From the NCBI RefSeq assembly GCF_017114825.1, contig NZ_JADEVO010000029.1:1-64000 (forward strand): DNA of 64,000 nt, given 5' to 3'. The position numbers and the translations under genes are program-made. The stretch is from Pseudomonas gregormendelii (GTDB lineage Bacteria; Pseudomonadota; Gammaproteobacteria; Pseudomonadales; Pseudomonadaceae). The notes under the pieces were generated by a model. That model worked only from the letters and a program-made list of their open reading frames with translations. It ran no database searches and was not told where the DNA came from. Of this stretch, positions 44,340 to 53,608 are shown one piece after another. Each line of letters opens with the position of its first letter. Positions within the stretch are counted from its first letter, which is position 1.

Positions 44340-46583
44340 ATGGTACAGGTGAGAGCACACCAGCCGATCAACACCGACGGCAGTATCAATCTCGAGGCTT
44401 GGCTCGATCATGCGGTCAGTGTCGATCTGGCACTGGATCGCGAAGCCTTGAAGCAAGCGTGCGAGTTCGCCCGCGCGTCCGAGCAACAGGCCAATGCGGC
44501 GAAGAACCTGTGGTCCGAAGGCACTTCGAGTTTTCGCACCGGGCTTGAAATCGCCGAAATTCTCGCCGACCTCAAGCTTGATCAGGACTCGTTGGTGGCT
44601 GCGGTGCTGTACCGCGGCGTGCGCGAAGGCCAGATCGAGCTGCCGGCAGTCAGCCAGCGGTTTGGGCCGGTCGTCGCCAAACTCATCGACGGTGTGCTGC
44701 GCATGGCGGCGATCAGCGCCAGCCTAAGCCCCCGGCAATCCCTGGTGCTGGGTACCCAGGGCCAGGTGGAAAACCTGCGCAAGATGCTGGTGGCGATGGT
44801 CGACGACGTCCGTGTGGCACTGATCAAGCTGGCCGAACGCACCTGCGCGATCCGCGCGGTGAAAACCGCTGACGACGAGAAACGCAACCGGGTGGCCCGC
44901 GAGGTGTTCGACATCTACGCGCCGCTGGCTCACCGCCTGGGCATCGGCCATATCAAGTGGGAGCTGGAGGACCTGTCCTTCCGTTACCTGGAGCCGGATC
45001 AGTACAAGCAGATTGCCAAGTTGCTGCACGAGCGCCGGCTGGATCGCGAGCGGTTCATCGCCGACGTGATGAACCAGCTGAAGGTCGAGCTGCAGGCAAC
45101 CGGTGTCGATGCCGACATCAGTGGCCGGGCCAAACACATCTATTCGATCTGGCGCAAGATGCAGCGCAAAGGCCTGGAGTTCAGCCAGATCTACGACGTG
45201 CGCGCGGTTCGAGTGCTGGTGCCGGAAATGCGCGATTGCTACACCGCGCTGGGCATCGTCCACACCCTGTGGCGGCACATCCCGAAAGAATTCGACGACT
45301 ACATCGCCAACCCGAAAGAGAACGGCTACCGCTCGCTGCACACGGCGGTGATCGGCCCCGAGGGCAAGGTGCTGGAAGTACAGATCCGCACCCACGCCAT
45401 GCACGAAGAAGCCGAGCTGGGCGTGTGTGCGCACTGGAAGTACAAGGGCACCGACGTCAAGTCCGGTTCCAATCACTACGAAGAGAAAATCTCCTGGCTG
45501 CGTCAGGTGCTCGAGTGGCATGAGGAGCTAGGCGATATCGGTGGTCTGGCCGAGCAACTGCGGGTCGACATCGAGCCGGACCGGGTCTACATCTTCACCC
45601 CGGACGGTCACGCCATCGACTTGCCCAAAGGCGCGACGCCGCTGGACTTCGCCTACCGCGTGCACACCGAAATCGGCCACAACTGCCGTGGCGCGAAGAT
45701 CAACGGGCGCATCGTACCGCTCAACTACAGCCTGCAGACCGGCGAACAGGTCGAGATCATTACCAGCAAGCACGGCACGCCGAGCCGCGACTGGCTGAAC
45801 CCGAACCTGGGTTACGTGACCACTTCGCGGGCGCGGGCGAAAATCGTTCACTGGTTCAAATTGCAGGCGCGCGACCAGAACGTCGCGGCCGGTAAAACCC
45901 TGCTCGAACGCGAACTCAATCGCCTCGGTCTGCCAGCGGTGGATTTTGACAAGCTGGCCGACAAGGCCAACATGAAAACCGCCGAGGACATGTACGCTGC
46001 CCTGGGTGCCGGCGATTTGCGCCTGGCGCAACTGGTGAACCTGGCGCAGCAACTGGTCGAGCCGGAACGCGGCAACGAGCAGCTGGAACTGATCCCGCGC
46101 AAAGCCACCGGCTACAAACCGGGCAAGCGCGGCGACATCCAGATCCAGGGCGTCGGCAACCTGATGACGCAAATGGCCGGTTGCTGCCAGCCGTTGCCGG
46201 GGGATGCCATCGTCGGTTACATCACTCAGGGGCGTGGCGTGAGCATTCACCGCCAGGACTGTGCCTCGGTGCTGCAACTGGGCGGGCGCGAGCCGGAGCG
46301 CATCATCCAGGTCAGCTGGGGCCCGGTGCCGGTGCTCACCTATCCGGTGGACATTATCATCCGCGCCTACGACCGTTCCGGTCTGCTGCGTGACGTGTCC
46401 CAGGTGTTGCTGAACGAGCGGATCAACGTGCTGGCGGTCAATACCCGCTCGAACAAAGAGGACAACACCGCACTGATGTCCCTGACCATCGAGATTCCGG
46501 GGCTGGATGCATTGGGTCGGTTGCTGGGGCGGATTTCCCAGTTGCCGAACATCATCGAAACCCGGCGTAACCGTACCCCCTAA
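44340..46583 (+). CDS. relA: GTP pyrophosphokinase RelA
   Basis: This 747-aa protein is the ribosome-bound (p)ppGpp synthetase. The N-terminal hydrolase region lacks the catalytic HD pair (reads YRGVREGQ), so it is synthetase-only. The synthetase domain has YDVRAVRVLVP, the RelA-type EFDDYIA loop and ENGYRSLHTAV; TGS (IFTPDGHAIDLPKGATPLDFAY), zinc finger (GCCQPLPGD) and ACT (YDRSGLLRDVSQVL) domains follow. It produces the stringent response to uncharged tRNA. An ATG at 44340 follows GGGAAGG. Confidence 0.95.
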   Translation: MVQVRAHQPINTDGSINLEAWLDHAVSVDLALDREALKQACEFARASEQQANAAKNLWSEGTSSFRTGLEIAEILADLKLDQDSLVAAVLYRGVREGQIELPAVSQRFGPVVAKLIDGVLRMAAISASLSPRQSLVLGTQGQVENLRKMLVAMVDDVRVALIKLAERTCAIRAVKTADDEKRNRVAREVFDIYAPLAHRLGIGHIKWELEDLSFRYLEPDQYKQIAKLLHERRLDRERFIADVMNQLKVELQATGVDADISGRAKHIYSIWRKMQRKGLEFSQIYDVRAVRVLVPEMRDCYTALGIVHTLWRHIPKEFDDYIANPKENGYRSLHTAVIGPEGKVLEVQIRTHAMHEEAELGVCAHWKYKGTDVKSGSNHYEEKISWLRQVLEWHEELGDIGGLAEQLRVDIEPDRVYIFTPDGHAIDLPKGATPLDFAYRVHTEIGHNCRGAKINGRIVPLNYSLQTGEQVEIITSKHGTPSRDWLNPNLGYVTTSRARAKIVHWFKLQARDQNVAAGKTLLERELNRLGLPAVDFDKLADKANMKTAEDMYAALGAGDLRLAQLVNLAQQLVEPERGNEQLELIPRKATGYKPGKRGDIQIQGVGNLMTQMAGCCQPLPGDAIVGYITQGRGVSIHRQDCASVLQLGGREPERIIQVSWGPVPVLTYPVDIIIRAYDRSGLLRDVSQVLLNERINVLAVNTRSNKEDNTALMSLTIEIPGLDALGRLLGRISQLPNIIETRRNRTP

Positions 46584-46604
46584 GTTGGGGGCTTGACTCT
46601 TTAC

Positions 46605-46704
46605 TGTAGGAGCGAGCTTGCTCGCGATGGACGTCAACGATAACGCGTGCTGTCTGGATGAACACGTCGCTCTCGGGTTCATCGCGAGCAAGCTCGCTCC
46701 TACA
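46605..46704. repeat. Inverted REP pair (family B)
   Basis: TGTAGGAGCGAGCTTGCTCG (46605) and the opposed CGAGCAAGCTCGCTCCTACA (ending 46704) bracket about 50 bp of unique sequence between relA and mazG. The ribosome site of mazG lies about 10 bp beyond the repeat. Confidence 0.87.
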
Positions 46705-46726
46705 AAGAGCGGATAGAGATTGATTG

Positions 46727-47560
46727 ATGTATTCACTTGAAGATCTGCTGCACCTGATGAACCGCCTGCGCGACCCGCAGTTCGGTTGCCCTTGGGACAT
46801 CAAGCAAACCTACGCCAGCATCGTCCCGCACACCCTCGAAGAAGCCTACGAAGTGGCCGACGCCATTGAGCGGGGGGATTTCGATCACTTGCAGGGTGAA
46901 CTGGGGGATTTGCTGTTCCAGGTGGTTTACTACAGCCAGCTGGCGCGGGAAGAAGGGCGCTTCGAATTCGCCGGCGTCATCGATAGCATCACCCGCAAGC
47001 TGATTCGCCGTCATCCCCACGTGTTCCCTACTGGCGATCTGTACGCGCCGCTGGATGTTCCGCGCTTGAGCGAGGAACAGGTCAAGCAGCGCTGGGAAGA
47101 GATCAAGGCCCAAGAGCGCGCCGAGCAGTGCACGACGCCCCAGCAGCTGTCACTGCTCGATGACGTGCCTGCCGCGTTGCCCGCACTGTCCCGTTCGGCA
47201 AAATTGCAGAAGCGCGCAGCGCAGGTCGGTTTCGACTGGCCGGACGCCTTGCCGGTATTGGACAAGGTTCGTGAAGAACTCGATGAAGTGCTCCAGGCCA
47301 TGGCCGATAACGACCCTGCGGCGGTGGCCGATGAGGTTGGCGACCTGCTGTTTTCCGTGGTTAATCTGGCGCGCCACCTCAAGGTCGATCCGGAAACCGC
47401 ACTGCGCGGCGCCAACGGCAAATTCGAACGACGCTTCCGATTCATCGAACAGGCATTGCGCGACACCCACCGTCCCATGGAAGATTGCACCCTCGAAGAG
47501 TTGGACGCCTTGTGGGGCGAAGCCAAACGCCAGGAAAAGAATATGCCCAACTGCGGTTGA
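46727..47560 (+). CDS. mazG: Nucleoside triphosphate pyrophosphohydrolase MazG
   Basis: A 277-aa protein with two MazG all-alpha NTP-pyrophosphatase domains (about 9-115 and 150-265). Each has the metal-binding EExxE...ExxD pattern (HTLEEAYEVADAI...ELGDLLFQVV; KVREELDEVLQAM...DEVGDLLFSVV). MazG cleaves NTPs to NMPs and PPi and tempers (p)ppGpp-related death in E. coli. It follows relA, as in many gammaproteobacteria, but a REP pair separates them. ATG 46727 is preferred over the TTG just before it. Confidence 0.93.
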   Translation: MYSLEDLLHLMNRLRDPQFGCPWDIKQTYASIVPHTLEEAYEVADAIERGDFDHLQGELGDLLFQVVYYSQLAREEGRFEFAGVIDSITRKLIRRHPHVFPTGDLYAPLDVPRLSEEQVKQRWEEIKAQERAEQCTTPQQLSLLDDVPAALPALSRSAKLQKRAAQVGFDWPDALPVLDKVREELDEVLQAMADNDPAAVADEVGDLLFSVVNLARHLKVDPETALRGANGKFERRFRFIEQALRDTHRPMEDCTLEELDALWGEAKRQEKNMPNCG

Positions 47561-47588
47561 GCAGTTGCCTAAGTGAGTACTAAGCACC

Positions 47589-48131
47589 ATGAGCATTTCC
47601 CTTCGCGACCAGTTGCTCAAAGCAGGGCTGGTCAACCAGAAGCAGGCCAAACAGGTCGGCAAAGAAAAGCAGAAGCAGCAGCGTCTGGTCCATAAAGGTC
47701 AGGCCGAGCAGGATGATACCCAGCAGCGCCTGGCCCAGGAGGCGCAGGCCGAAAAGGTCAAGCGTGACCAGGAGCTCAATCGTCAGCAGCAAGAGAAAGT
47801 AGAGGCCAAGGCCCGTGCCGCACAGGTTAAGCAACTGATCGAAGCCTCGCGCCTGCCGAAGTTGACGACCGAGGACTACTACAACTTCGTCGACGACAAG
47901 AAGGTCAAGCGGATCTGCGTCAATACGCTGATGCGCAACAAGCTCAGCAGCGGTTCGCTGGCGATCGTGCACCACGGCGGCGGCTATGAAGTCATACCGC
48001 GTGAGGCAGCCCTGAAGATCCAGGAGCGGGATCCGCAACGTATCGTCTACATGAATGTGCAGACCGAAGAAGTCGCTGCCGAAGACGATCCATACGCGGC
48101 CTATCAGATCCCTGACGACTTGATGTGGTAA
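47589..48131 (+). CDS. DUF2058 family protein (YaiL-like)
   Basis: A 180-aa hydrophilic protein: a highly charged N-terminal coiled-coil region rich in Lys, Gln and Glu (about 15-88), then the DUF2058 core RLPKLTTEDYYNFVDDKKVKRICVNTLMRNKLSSGSLAIVHHGGGYEVIP. YaiL is reported as nucleoprotein- or polysome-associated in E. coli; no function is firm. It follows mazG by 28 bp and ends with a terminator. Confidence 0.85.
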   Translation: MSISLRDQLLKAGLVNQKQAKQVGKEKQKQQRLVHKGQAEQDDTQQRLAQEAQAEKVKRDQELNRQQQEKVEAKARAAQVKQLIEASRLPKLTTEDYYNFVDDKKVKRICVNTLMRNKLSSGSLAIVHHGGGYEVIPREAALKIQERDPQRIVYMNVQTEEVAAEDDPYAAYQIPDDLMW

Positions 48132-48147
48132 GCCGTTAGAGCGCCCA

Positions 48148-48187
48148 ACGACGACATACCCCGCTCATGGCGGGGTTTGTCGTTTTC
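48148..48187 (+). terminator. Terminator after the DUF2058 gene
   Basis: ACCCCGC and GCGGGGT form the inner stem, extended by ACGAC/GTCGT outside, followed by T4. Confidence 0.82.
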
Positions 48188-48214
48188 AATGCTGTAGTGA
48201 CTCAGGCGCAGCGC

Positions 48215-48403
48215 CTAGGCGGAACGAAGTTCGCGTTGCTGCTCCAGTGTTTCCAGTTCGGCTTTGTAGTTGTGCGCGTCGGTCTCTGAGTGGAACATGC
48301 CGACCAGCAGGTCTTGCTGATGCACATCCCAGATCCGGATGCCGGCGGCTACACCTTCATGGGACATGTGTGAATCGTCGCGTTCAGTTACTTTCACAGT
48401 CAT
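48215..48403 (-). CDS. Small conserved hypothetical protein (62 aa)
   Basis: The 62-aa product (MTVKVTERDDSHMSHEG at the N-terminus, then a beta-like GIRIWDVHQQDLLVGMFHSETDAH and a charged C-terminal helix) has no domain I recognise. Codon positions look normal for this genome, and GGAGCAAG lies 7 nt before ATG 48403, so a real gene is likely. It is convergent with the DUF2058 gene. Confidence 0.65.
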   Translation of the reverse strand: MTVKVTERDDSHMSHEGVAAGIRIWDVHQQDLLVGMFHSETDAHNYKAELETLEQQRELRSA

Positions 48404-48424
48404 CTGCTTGCTCCAATTTCAGTT

Positions 48425-48448
48425 ACCTGCACCAAGGCATGTGCAGGT
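48425..48448. repeat. 8-bp dyad upstream of the 62-aa gene
   Basis: ACCTGCAC and GTGCAGGT with an 8-bp spacer lie 22-45 bp before the small gene. It could be an operator or a leader hairpin. The rest of 48404-48620 shows nothing I can name. Confidence 0.4.
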
Positions 48449-48620
48449 CTCTGTTATAAGTTTTGATAGCAGGCTAAGTAAACAGGCCATTTGGGTAACA
48501 GTTTTTCATGAAAATCGAGAAAGCCCTGCAGCCCTTTAAATCCGCGACATTCGGTCGCAGGGCGTTTGGTTTCATGACAAAAGCTTCATGTTCAAAGAGG
48601 ATTTTGACCCACGATAGCCC

Positions 48621-48700
48621 GTAGGAGCTGGCGAAGCCTGCGATCTTTTGATCCTGATTTTTCACATCAGAAGATCGCAGGTTTCGCCAGCGCCTGCAGG
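48621..48700. repeat. Inverted REP pair (family A variant)
   Basis: GTAGGAGCTGGCGAAGCCTG with GCGATCTTTTGAT (48621-48652) faces AGATCGCAGGTTTCGCCAGC (to about 48700). The stem is GGCGAAGCC in place of GCCGAAGGC, a compensated change that keeps base pairing. Confidence 0.82.
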
Positions 48701-48719
48701 AAATGGCGGCGCCCAAACC

Positions 48720-48755
48720 AAAAAAAACGCCCCGAACCAGTCGGGGCGTTTTTTG
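48720..48755. terminator. Terminator of fabAB (works in both directions)
   Basis: ACGCCCCGA and TCGGGGCGT form a 9-bp stem with an A7 run on one side and T6 on the other. It lies 26 bp after the fabB stop on the minus strand. Confidence 0.85.
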
Positions 48756-48780
48756 TGTAGCGCAGCAGCGGCAGGGCGTA

Positions 48781-50001
48781 TTACTTGCCCGACCAGCGCT
48801 TCAGTACCAGAGTGGCATTGGTGCCACCGAAACCGAAGCTGTTGCTCATCACGGTATTGATGGTGGCGTCTTCGCGAGTCTTGGTCAGGATCGGCATGTC
48901 TGCCACTTCCGGGTCCAGTTCGTCGATGTTGGCCGAGCCCGCCATGAAGTTACCTTCCATCATCAGCATGCAGTAGATCGCTTCGTGAACGCCGGCGGCG
49001 CCCAGGGAGTGACCCGACAGGCTCTTGGTGGAGCTGATGGCCGGGGCCTTGTCGCCGAACACTTCACGTACACCTTTCATCTCCATGACGTCGCCGACTG
49101 GAGTCGACGTGCCGTGGGTGTTCAGGTAGTCGATCGGGGCGTCAACGGTGGACATGGCCATCTGCATGCAGCGGATGGCGCCTTCGCCGCTCGGAGCGAC
49201 CATGTCGTAGCCGTCGGAGGTCGCGCCGTAGCCGACGATTTCCGCGTAGATCTTCGCGCCGCGCGCCAGGGCGTGCTCGAGCTCTTCGACCACGACCATG
49301 CCGCCACCGCCGGCAATGACAAAACCGTCACGCTTGGCGTCGTAGGCACGGGAAGCTTTTTCCGGGGTTTCGTTGTACTGGCTGGACAGTGCGCCCATGG
49401 CGTCGAACAGGAACGACTGGCTCCAGTGCTCCTCTTCACCGCCGCCGGCGAACACGATGTCCTGCTTGCCCATCTGGATCTGTTCCATGGCGGTACCGAT
49501 GCAATGAGCACTGGTAGCACAGGCAGAAGCGATGGAGTAGTTCAGGCCCTTGATCTTGAACGGGGTGGCCAGGCAAGCGGAAACGGTGCTGCTCATGGTC
49601 CGCGTGACACGGTACGGGCCTACGCGCTTCACGCCTTTCTCGCGCAGAATGTCCAGCGCTTCCATCTGGTTCAGCGTGGAGGCGCCACCGGAACCGGCGA
49701 TCAGGCCGGTACGCGGGTTTGAGACCTGCTCATCGGTCAGACCGGAGTCGGCGATGGCGTCTTTCATGGCCAGGTAGGCGTAAGCCGCCGCGTGGCCAAC
49801 GAAGCGATAGATCTTGCGATCGATCAGTTCTTCGAGAGGAAGGTCAATGGAGCCGGAAACCTGGCTACGCAGACCCATTTCGGCATATTCCGGGTTGAAC
49901 CGGATGCCCGGGCGACTTGCACGCAGGTTAGCGGAGACGGTCTCTTTGTCATTGCCCAGGCACGAAACGATGCCCAGACCAGTGATAACGACGCGGCGCA
50001 T
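48781..50001 (-). CDS. fabB: 3-oxoacyl-[acyl-carrier-protein] synthase I, FabB
   Basis: A 406-aa condensing enzyme with the Cys-His-His triad: SACATSAHCIG (Cys), NTHGTSTPVGD (His) and GHSLGAAGVHE (His), plus the lysine in SSTKSLSGH. FabB extends cis-unsaturated intermediates in fatty acid synthesis. It lies 11 bp after fabA on the same strand, the standard fabAB operon, and needs FabA's isomerised product. Confidence 0.95.
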   Translation of the reverse strand: MRRVVITGLGIVSCLGNDKETVSANLRASRPGIRFNPEYAEMGLRSQVSGSIDLPLEELIDRKIYRFVGHAAAYAYLAMKDAIADSGLTDEQVSNPRTGLIAGSGGASTLNQMEALDILREKGVKRVGPYRVTRTMSSTVSACLATPFKIKGLNYSIASACATSAHCIGTAMEQIQMGKQDIVFAGGGEEEHWSQSFLFDAMGALSSQYNETPEKASRAYDAKRDGFVIAGGGGMVVVEELEHALARGAKIYAEIVGYGATSDGYDMVAPSGEGAIRCMQMAMSTVDAPIDYLNTHGTSTPVGDVMEMKGVREVFGDKAPAISSTKSLSGHSLGAAGVHEAIYCMLMMEGNFMAGSANIDELDPEVADMPILTKTREDATINTVMSNSFGFGGTNATLVLKRWSGK

Positions 50002-50012
50002 GCGGATAACCC

Positions 50013-50528
50013 TTAGAAGTTGTCAGTGGATGTAAATACGCCGACCCGAAGGCCTTCGGCGGTGTAGATCTCGCGGCCGTCGACGCTGACCGAACCATCG
50101 GCGATGGCCAGGTTCAGCTTGCCTTTGAGCACACGCTTGATCTGAATGTTATACGTAACTTTCTTCGCGGTCGGCAGGACCTGACCAAAGAACTTCACTT
50201 CGCCCGAACCCAGTGCGCGACCGCGACCTGGCAGGCCTTGCCAGCCAAGGAAGAAGCCGACCAGTTGCCACATGGCGTCGAGGCCCAGGCAGCCTGGCAT
50301 CACCGGATCACCTTCGAAGTGACAGGCGAAGAACCACAGGTCCGGAGTGATATCCAGCTCGGCGACCAATTCACCTTTGCCGTACTTGCCACCCTCTTCG
50401 CTGATATGGGTGATTCGATCAACCATCAGCATGTTGGGGGCGGGCAGTTGCGCGTTACCTGGGCCGAACAGCTCACCGCGACTGCAGCGCAGCAGGTCTT
50501 CCCGAGTAAAGGCGTTTTGTTTGGTCAT
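50013..50528 (-). CDS. fabA: 3-hydroxydecanoyl-ACP dehydratase/isomerase, FabA
   Basis: A 171-aa hot-dog enzyme that dehydrates 3-hydroxydecanoyl-ACP and isomerises trans-2- to cis-3-decenoyl-ACP, the branch point to unsaturated fatty acids. The active-site helix reads CHFEGDPVMPGCLGLDAMWQLVGF, with catalytic His and Asp. ATG 50528 has GGAGCTC upstream. The 248-bp gap upstream holds its promoter; I saw no certain regulator site there. Confidence 0.95.
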   Translation of the reverse strand: MTKQNAFTREDLLRCSRGELFGPGNAQLPAPNMLMVDRITHISEEGGKYGKGELVAELDITPDLWFFACHFEGDPVMPGCLGLDAMWQLVGFFLGWQGLPGRGRALGSGEVKFFGQVLPTAKKVTYNIQIKRVLKGKLNLAIADGSVSVDGREIYTAEGLRVGVFTSTDNF

Positions 50529-50776
50529 GCGAGCTCCTCAATAATCCGATGCGGCAGGTGGGGCGAATCTTCCCGGCCGATCGAAGCGTTTAATGCCTCG
50601 AGTCAGCAGCCTACTCATAGACTATTGCGTTGTGGTGAAAGTCACAGCACCAAGGACATGAAAGTACACTTGTGCACTGAAATTATTTTTCAAGCCCCTT
50701 TTCGGGCCTGTTCGGGTGCCTAAGACTGCCGCACTTTCGCCTTTCACGCCAGTCGCAGATGGTCAAAAGGCCTGTA

Positions 50777-52678
50777 CTACTGCACCCAACGTTGCAGAAT
50801 TTGCTGTAGGTCATTGCGTTTGAAGGGCTTGGCCAGGTAATCGTTCATTCCCGCCGTTAAACACGCTTCGCGATCGCCCTGCAGGGCGTTGGCGGTCAGG
50901 GCGATGATCGGCACGTTGTCGCAGCCGGGCAGTTTGCGGATTTCCCGGGTGGCCTCGTAGCCGTCCATGACCGGCAGGCGGCAGTCCATCAGGATGGCCT
51001 CGAACATCAGGCTTTCGGCGCTGCGTACCGCCTGTGCACCATCAACGGCGACGCTGACAGTAAAGCCCAGACTGCGCAACATTGCTTCGATGACGGTCTG
51101 GTTGACCGGATTGTCCTCCACCAGCAGCACGTTGCGTCCCATGCCACCCCCCAGGTCCGCCGGCAGGCGCTGCGTGATGACAGGCAGCTTCTGCTTATAC
51201 AGCGCCAGGGGAATTTCCAGGGTGAACACCGAGCCCAGGCCTTCTTCGCTCCTGGCGCGCAAGGTGCCGCCCATGCGTTCGGCCAGGGTTCGGGCAATCG
51301 GCAGGCCCAGCCCGGTGCCGCCGTAGCGCCGGGAAATGGAGCTGTCGGCCTGCTGGAATGCGTTGAACATCAACTCCAGGCTTTCGGCCGAAATACCGAT
51401 GCCGCTGTCGCGCACGGTGCAGGTCAACCACAACAGCTCATGATCGAGCGATTGCCATTGCGCTTCGATGCTGACGCGACCGTGCTCGGTAAATTTCAGC
51501 GCATTGCCGACCAGATTCACCAGAATCTGCCGGATGCGCGTCGGGTCGCCTTGAACCTGCAGCGGCCTCATGTCTTCGGGGATCAGCAGCGCCAACTCCA
51601 GCCCACGCTGCGCCGCGCTGTGCTGGAACGTCTGGGCGCAACTGCTGATCAGGTCCGCGAGGTTGAACGGGATGTGCTCAAGCTCCAGCGCGGAACGCTC
51701 GATTCGCGAAAAGTCGAGGATGTCGTTGATCACCTTGAGCAGGTGTTCGGTGGACTCCGAAGCAAGTGCTGCATACTCGACCTGTTCGTCGGTCATCTCG
51801 GTGGTTTCGAGCAACTGCAGCATGCCCAGCACGCCATTCATCGGGGTGCGCAGTTCGTGGCTCATCATCGCCAGGAAGTCGGATTTGGCGTTGTTGGCCT
51901 TCTCCGCTTCTTCGCGTGTCTGGATCAGCTGCTCCATCGCCTGGTGCTGTTCGCGGCTGGCTTGTTCGAGGCCGCTGGCGAGGTTGTTGATGTGCTGAGA
52001 CAGTGCGCCCAGCTCGGTATCATCGACAATCGGCAGGGGCGTCTTGTAGTCACCTTCCTGGATGGCCTTGACCGCGTTGCCGATGTCGCGAATCGGTTGC
52101 GACAGGCTGCCCGCCAGGCGCCTGGCGATCAGGAACGTAAACAGTAGCGCAAACAATGCCAGGATCGCGGCCTTGAGCAGGATTTCCTGCTGGCGCTGAT
52201 TGAATGCGTCGTTCGACAGGCCGACGATTACCCGCCCAAGGTAGTCCTCGGTGGGGGCGATGCTGGCAACTCGGCTGTTCTGGAAGAAATCGTTGTTGAG
52301 CGCGATCCGTTGCAGGCGCACGGGGGCCTGGAACACTTCGACCTGCTGTGAACGGTTATGGGTTTCGGAAGGTTGCTCGACATACACCAGGATGCGGTTG
52401 GCGCTGTCCTGGACTTCAAGGAAACGCACATTGGGCGTGGCCAGGGTGGCCTTGAGCAGGCCTTCGAGCACCTCGTTGTTACCGGAAATGACGCCATACT
52501 CAGCGGCGGGCGCCAGTTGGTTGGCAATCAGCTGACCGGTGTGATTGAGCTCCTGGCGCAAGTCCTGGATGCGCACGAAGGTAAAAAAGCTGATCAACAG
52601 CAGCGTCAGCAACAGGGCAGGGCCGAGGCTGATCAGTTGCGTGCGGGTGTTGATGTCCCAACGACGATGGAAGGTCAC
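50777..52678 (-). CDS. Hybrid sensor histidine kinase, PA1611-like
   Basis: The 633-aa product has TM1 (about 14-34), a periplasmic domain (35-165), TM2 (about 166-186), HAMP, H-box LAMMSHELRTPMNGVL near 275, ATPase (NLVGNALKFT, DSGIGI, GGTGLGLPIA) and one C-terminal receiver (LLVEDN, phosphoacceptor in ILMDCRLPVMDG, LAKPFK). No Hpt domain follows, so a separate Hpt protein must accept phosphate. Lying just beyond fabA it matches PA1611 of P. aeruginosa, which works with HptB and RetS to tune the Gac/Rsm switch. It starts at GTG 52678 in a GTGA overlap with the binding-protein gene. Confidence 0.85.
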   Translation of the reverse strand: MTFHRRWDINTRTQLISLGPALLLTLLLISFFTFVRIQDLRQELNHTGQLIANQLAPAAEYGVISGNNEVLEGLLKATLATPNVRFLEVQDSANRILVYVEQPSETHNRSQQVEVFQAPVRLQRIALNNDFFQNSRVASIAPTEDYLGRVIVGLSNDAFNQRQQEILLKAAILALFALLFTFLIARRLAGSLSQPIRDIGNAVKAIQEGDYKTPLPIVDDTELGALSQHINNLASGLEQASREQHQAMEQLIQTREEAEKANNAKSDFLAMMSHELRTPMNGVLGMLQLLETTEMTDEQVEYAALASESTEHLLKVINDILDFSRIERSALELEHIPFNLADLISSCAQTFQHSAAQRGLELALLIPEDMRPLQVQGDPTRIRQILVNLVGNALKFTEHGRVSIEAQWQSLDHELLWLTCTVRDSGIGISAESLELMFNAFQQADSSISRRYGGTGLGLPIARTLAERMGGTLRARSEEGLGSVFTLEIPLALYKQKLPVITQRLPADLGGGMGRNVLLVEDNPVNQTVIEAMLRSLGFTVSVAVDGAQAVRSAESLMFEAILMDCRLPVMDGYEATREIRKLPGCDNVPIIALTANALQGDREACLTAGMNDYLAKPFKRNDLQQILQRWVQ

Positions 52679-53607
52679 GGGCGGCTTACTCCTTCGGCCA
52701 ACTGTGTTGCGACAGATGCTTCATTGATCTGTTCAATACCTAATGAACGAGCAACCTGCGGGTTGCTCAGGACTTTGAACCGATCGGGATAGTGCGTGCG
52801 TGGCCAGGTGGCTGGCGAGCGGTCGAGCAACCGGTCGAGCACGGCCAGCCAGTCGTTCTGGTCGCTGTAGGTGCTGGCGAGGCTGCCCGCCTTGACGAAG
52901 GCGGCGTTGGGGCCGACCAGCGCCATTTGCCGTGAATAGCTGCTAAGCAGCAGGTTTTTGACGGTTTTGGGGTTGTACAGGTCCGGATCGTCCAGGCCCA
53001 GCAACACGTCGCTGTTTTTCAACAGGCTTTGCAGGGGGCGGCTGTCGTTGATGTCGTCCCAGTGCTCGGCGACGATCTCCATGCGCAGGGGGGCCGCAGC
53101 CTGGCGCAGTTCCTTGATCAGGAACTCACTGTGCTGGTCGTAGAGCACGCCGATCCGTTTTGCCTGGGGCAACAGAATGCGGATCAGGCGCAATTGGCGT
53201 TCAAGTGGCGGATCGCTCCACAGCAGGCTCAGGTGCTGGGGGAGGGCGGAGCCCAGGCGCTGTCGTGCCTGCAGACGACTGATGCGCAACACCAGTGTGG
53301 GCGGGCCTTGGGCATCCTGCAGGCGCCAGTCGAGACTTGGCGGGTCGAGCAGTATCAGTCGGGTGTCGCGTGGCAGTTTTCCCGGCGCAGGCAGATTGGC
53401 CAGTGCTTCAAAACGGACCCGGTCGCCCGGCCGCCGCTCGCTCAGTGCCGCGGCGAAGGAGCGCATGCCGGGACTGTCGTCGGCGCCGGTGAGCAGAATG
53501 TCGGCGGCATTTGCCGTCAGCAGGTTCAGCAGGCCGCCAATGGCCAGGCACAAACCGGCCAACAGGCGGCCGATGGTCGGCGTCTTCCCTGACAAACGAC
53601 CTGGCAT
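52675..53607 (-). CDS. ABC-type substrate-binding protein-like, exported
   Basis: A 310-aa protein with a signal peptide (residues 12-35, cleavage near ANA) and the two-lobed periplasmic binding fold of the PF04392 type (ILLPQAKRIGVLYDQHSEFL, NSDVLLGLDDPDLYNPKTVKNLLLSSYSRQMALVGPN). No permease or ATPase gene is nearby, and it lies between a TonB receptor and a hybrid kinase with 1- and 4-bp junctions. It may therefore serve as a periplasmic ligand carrier for the kinase and not for transport. The ligand is unknown. Confidence 0.75.
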   Translation of the reverse strand: MPGRLSGKTPTIGRLLAGLCLAIGGLLNLLTANAADILLTGADDSPGMRSFAAALSERRPGDRVRFEALANLPAPGKLPRDTRLILLDPPSLDWRLQDAQGPPTLVLRISRLQARQRLGSALPQHLSLLWSDPPLERQLRLIRILLPQAKRIGVLYDQHSEFLIKELRQAAAPLRMEIVAEHWDDINDSRPLQSLLKNSDVLLGLDDPDLYNPKTVKNLLLSSYSRQMALVGPNAAFVKAGSLASTYSDQNDWLAVLDRLLDRSPATWPRTHYPDRFKVLSNPQVARSLGIEQINEASVATQLAEGVSRP

Positions 53608-53608
53608 T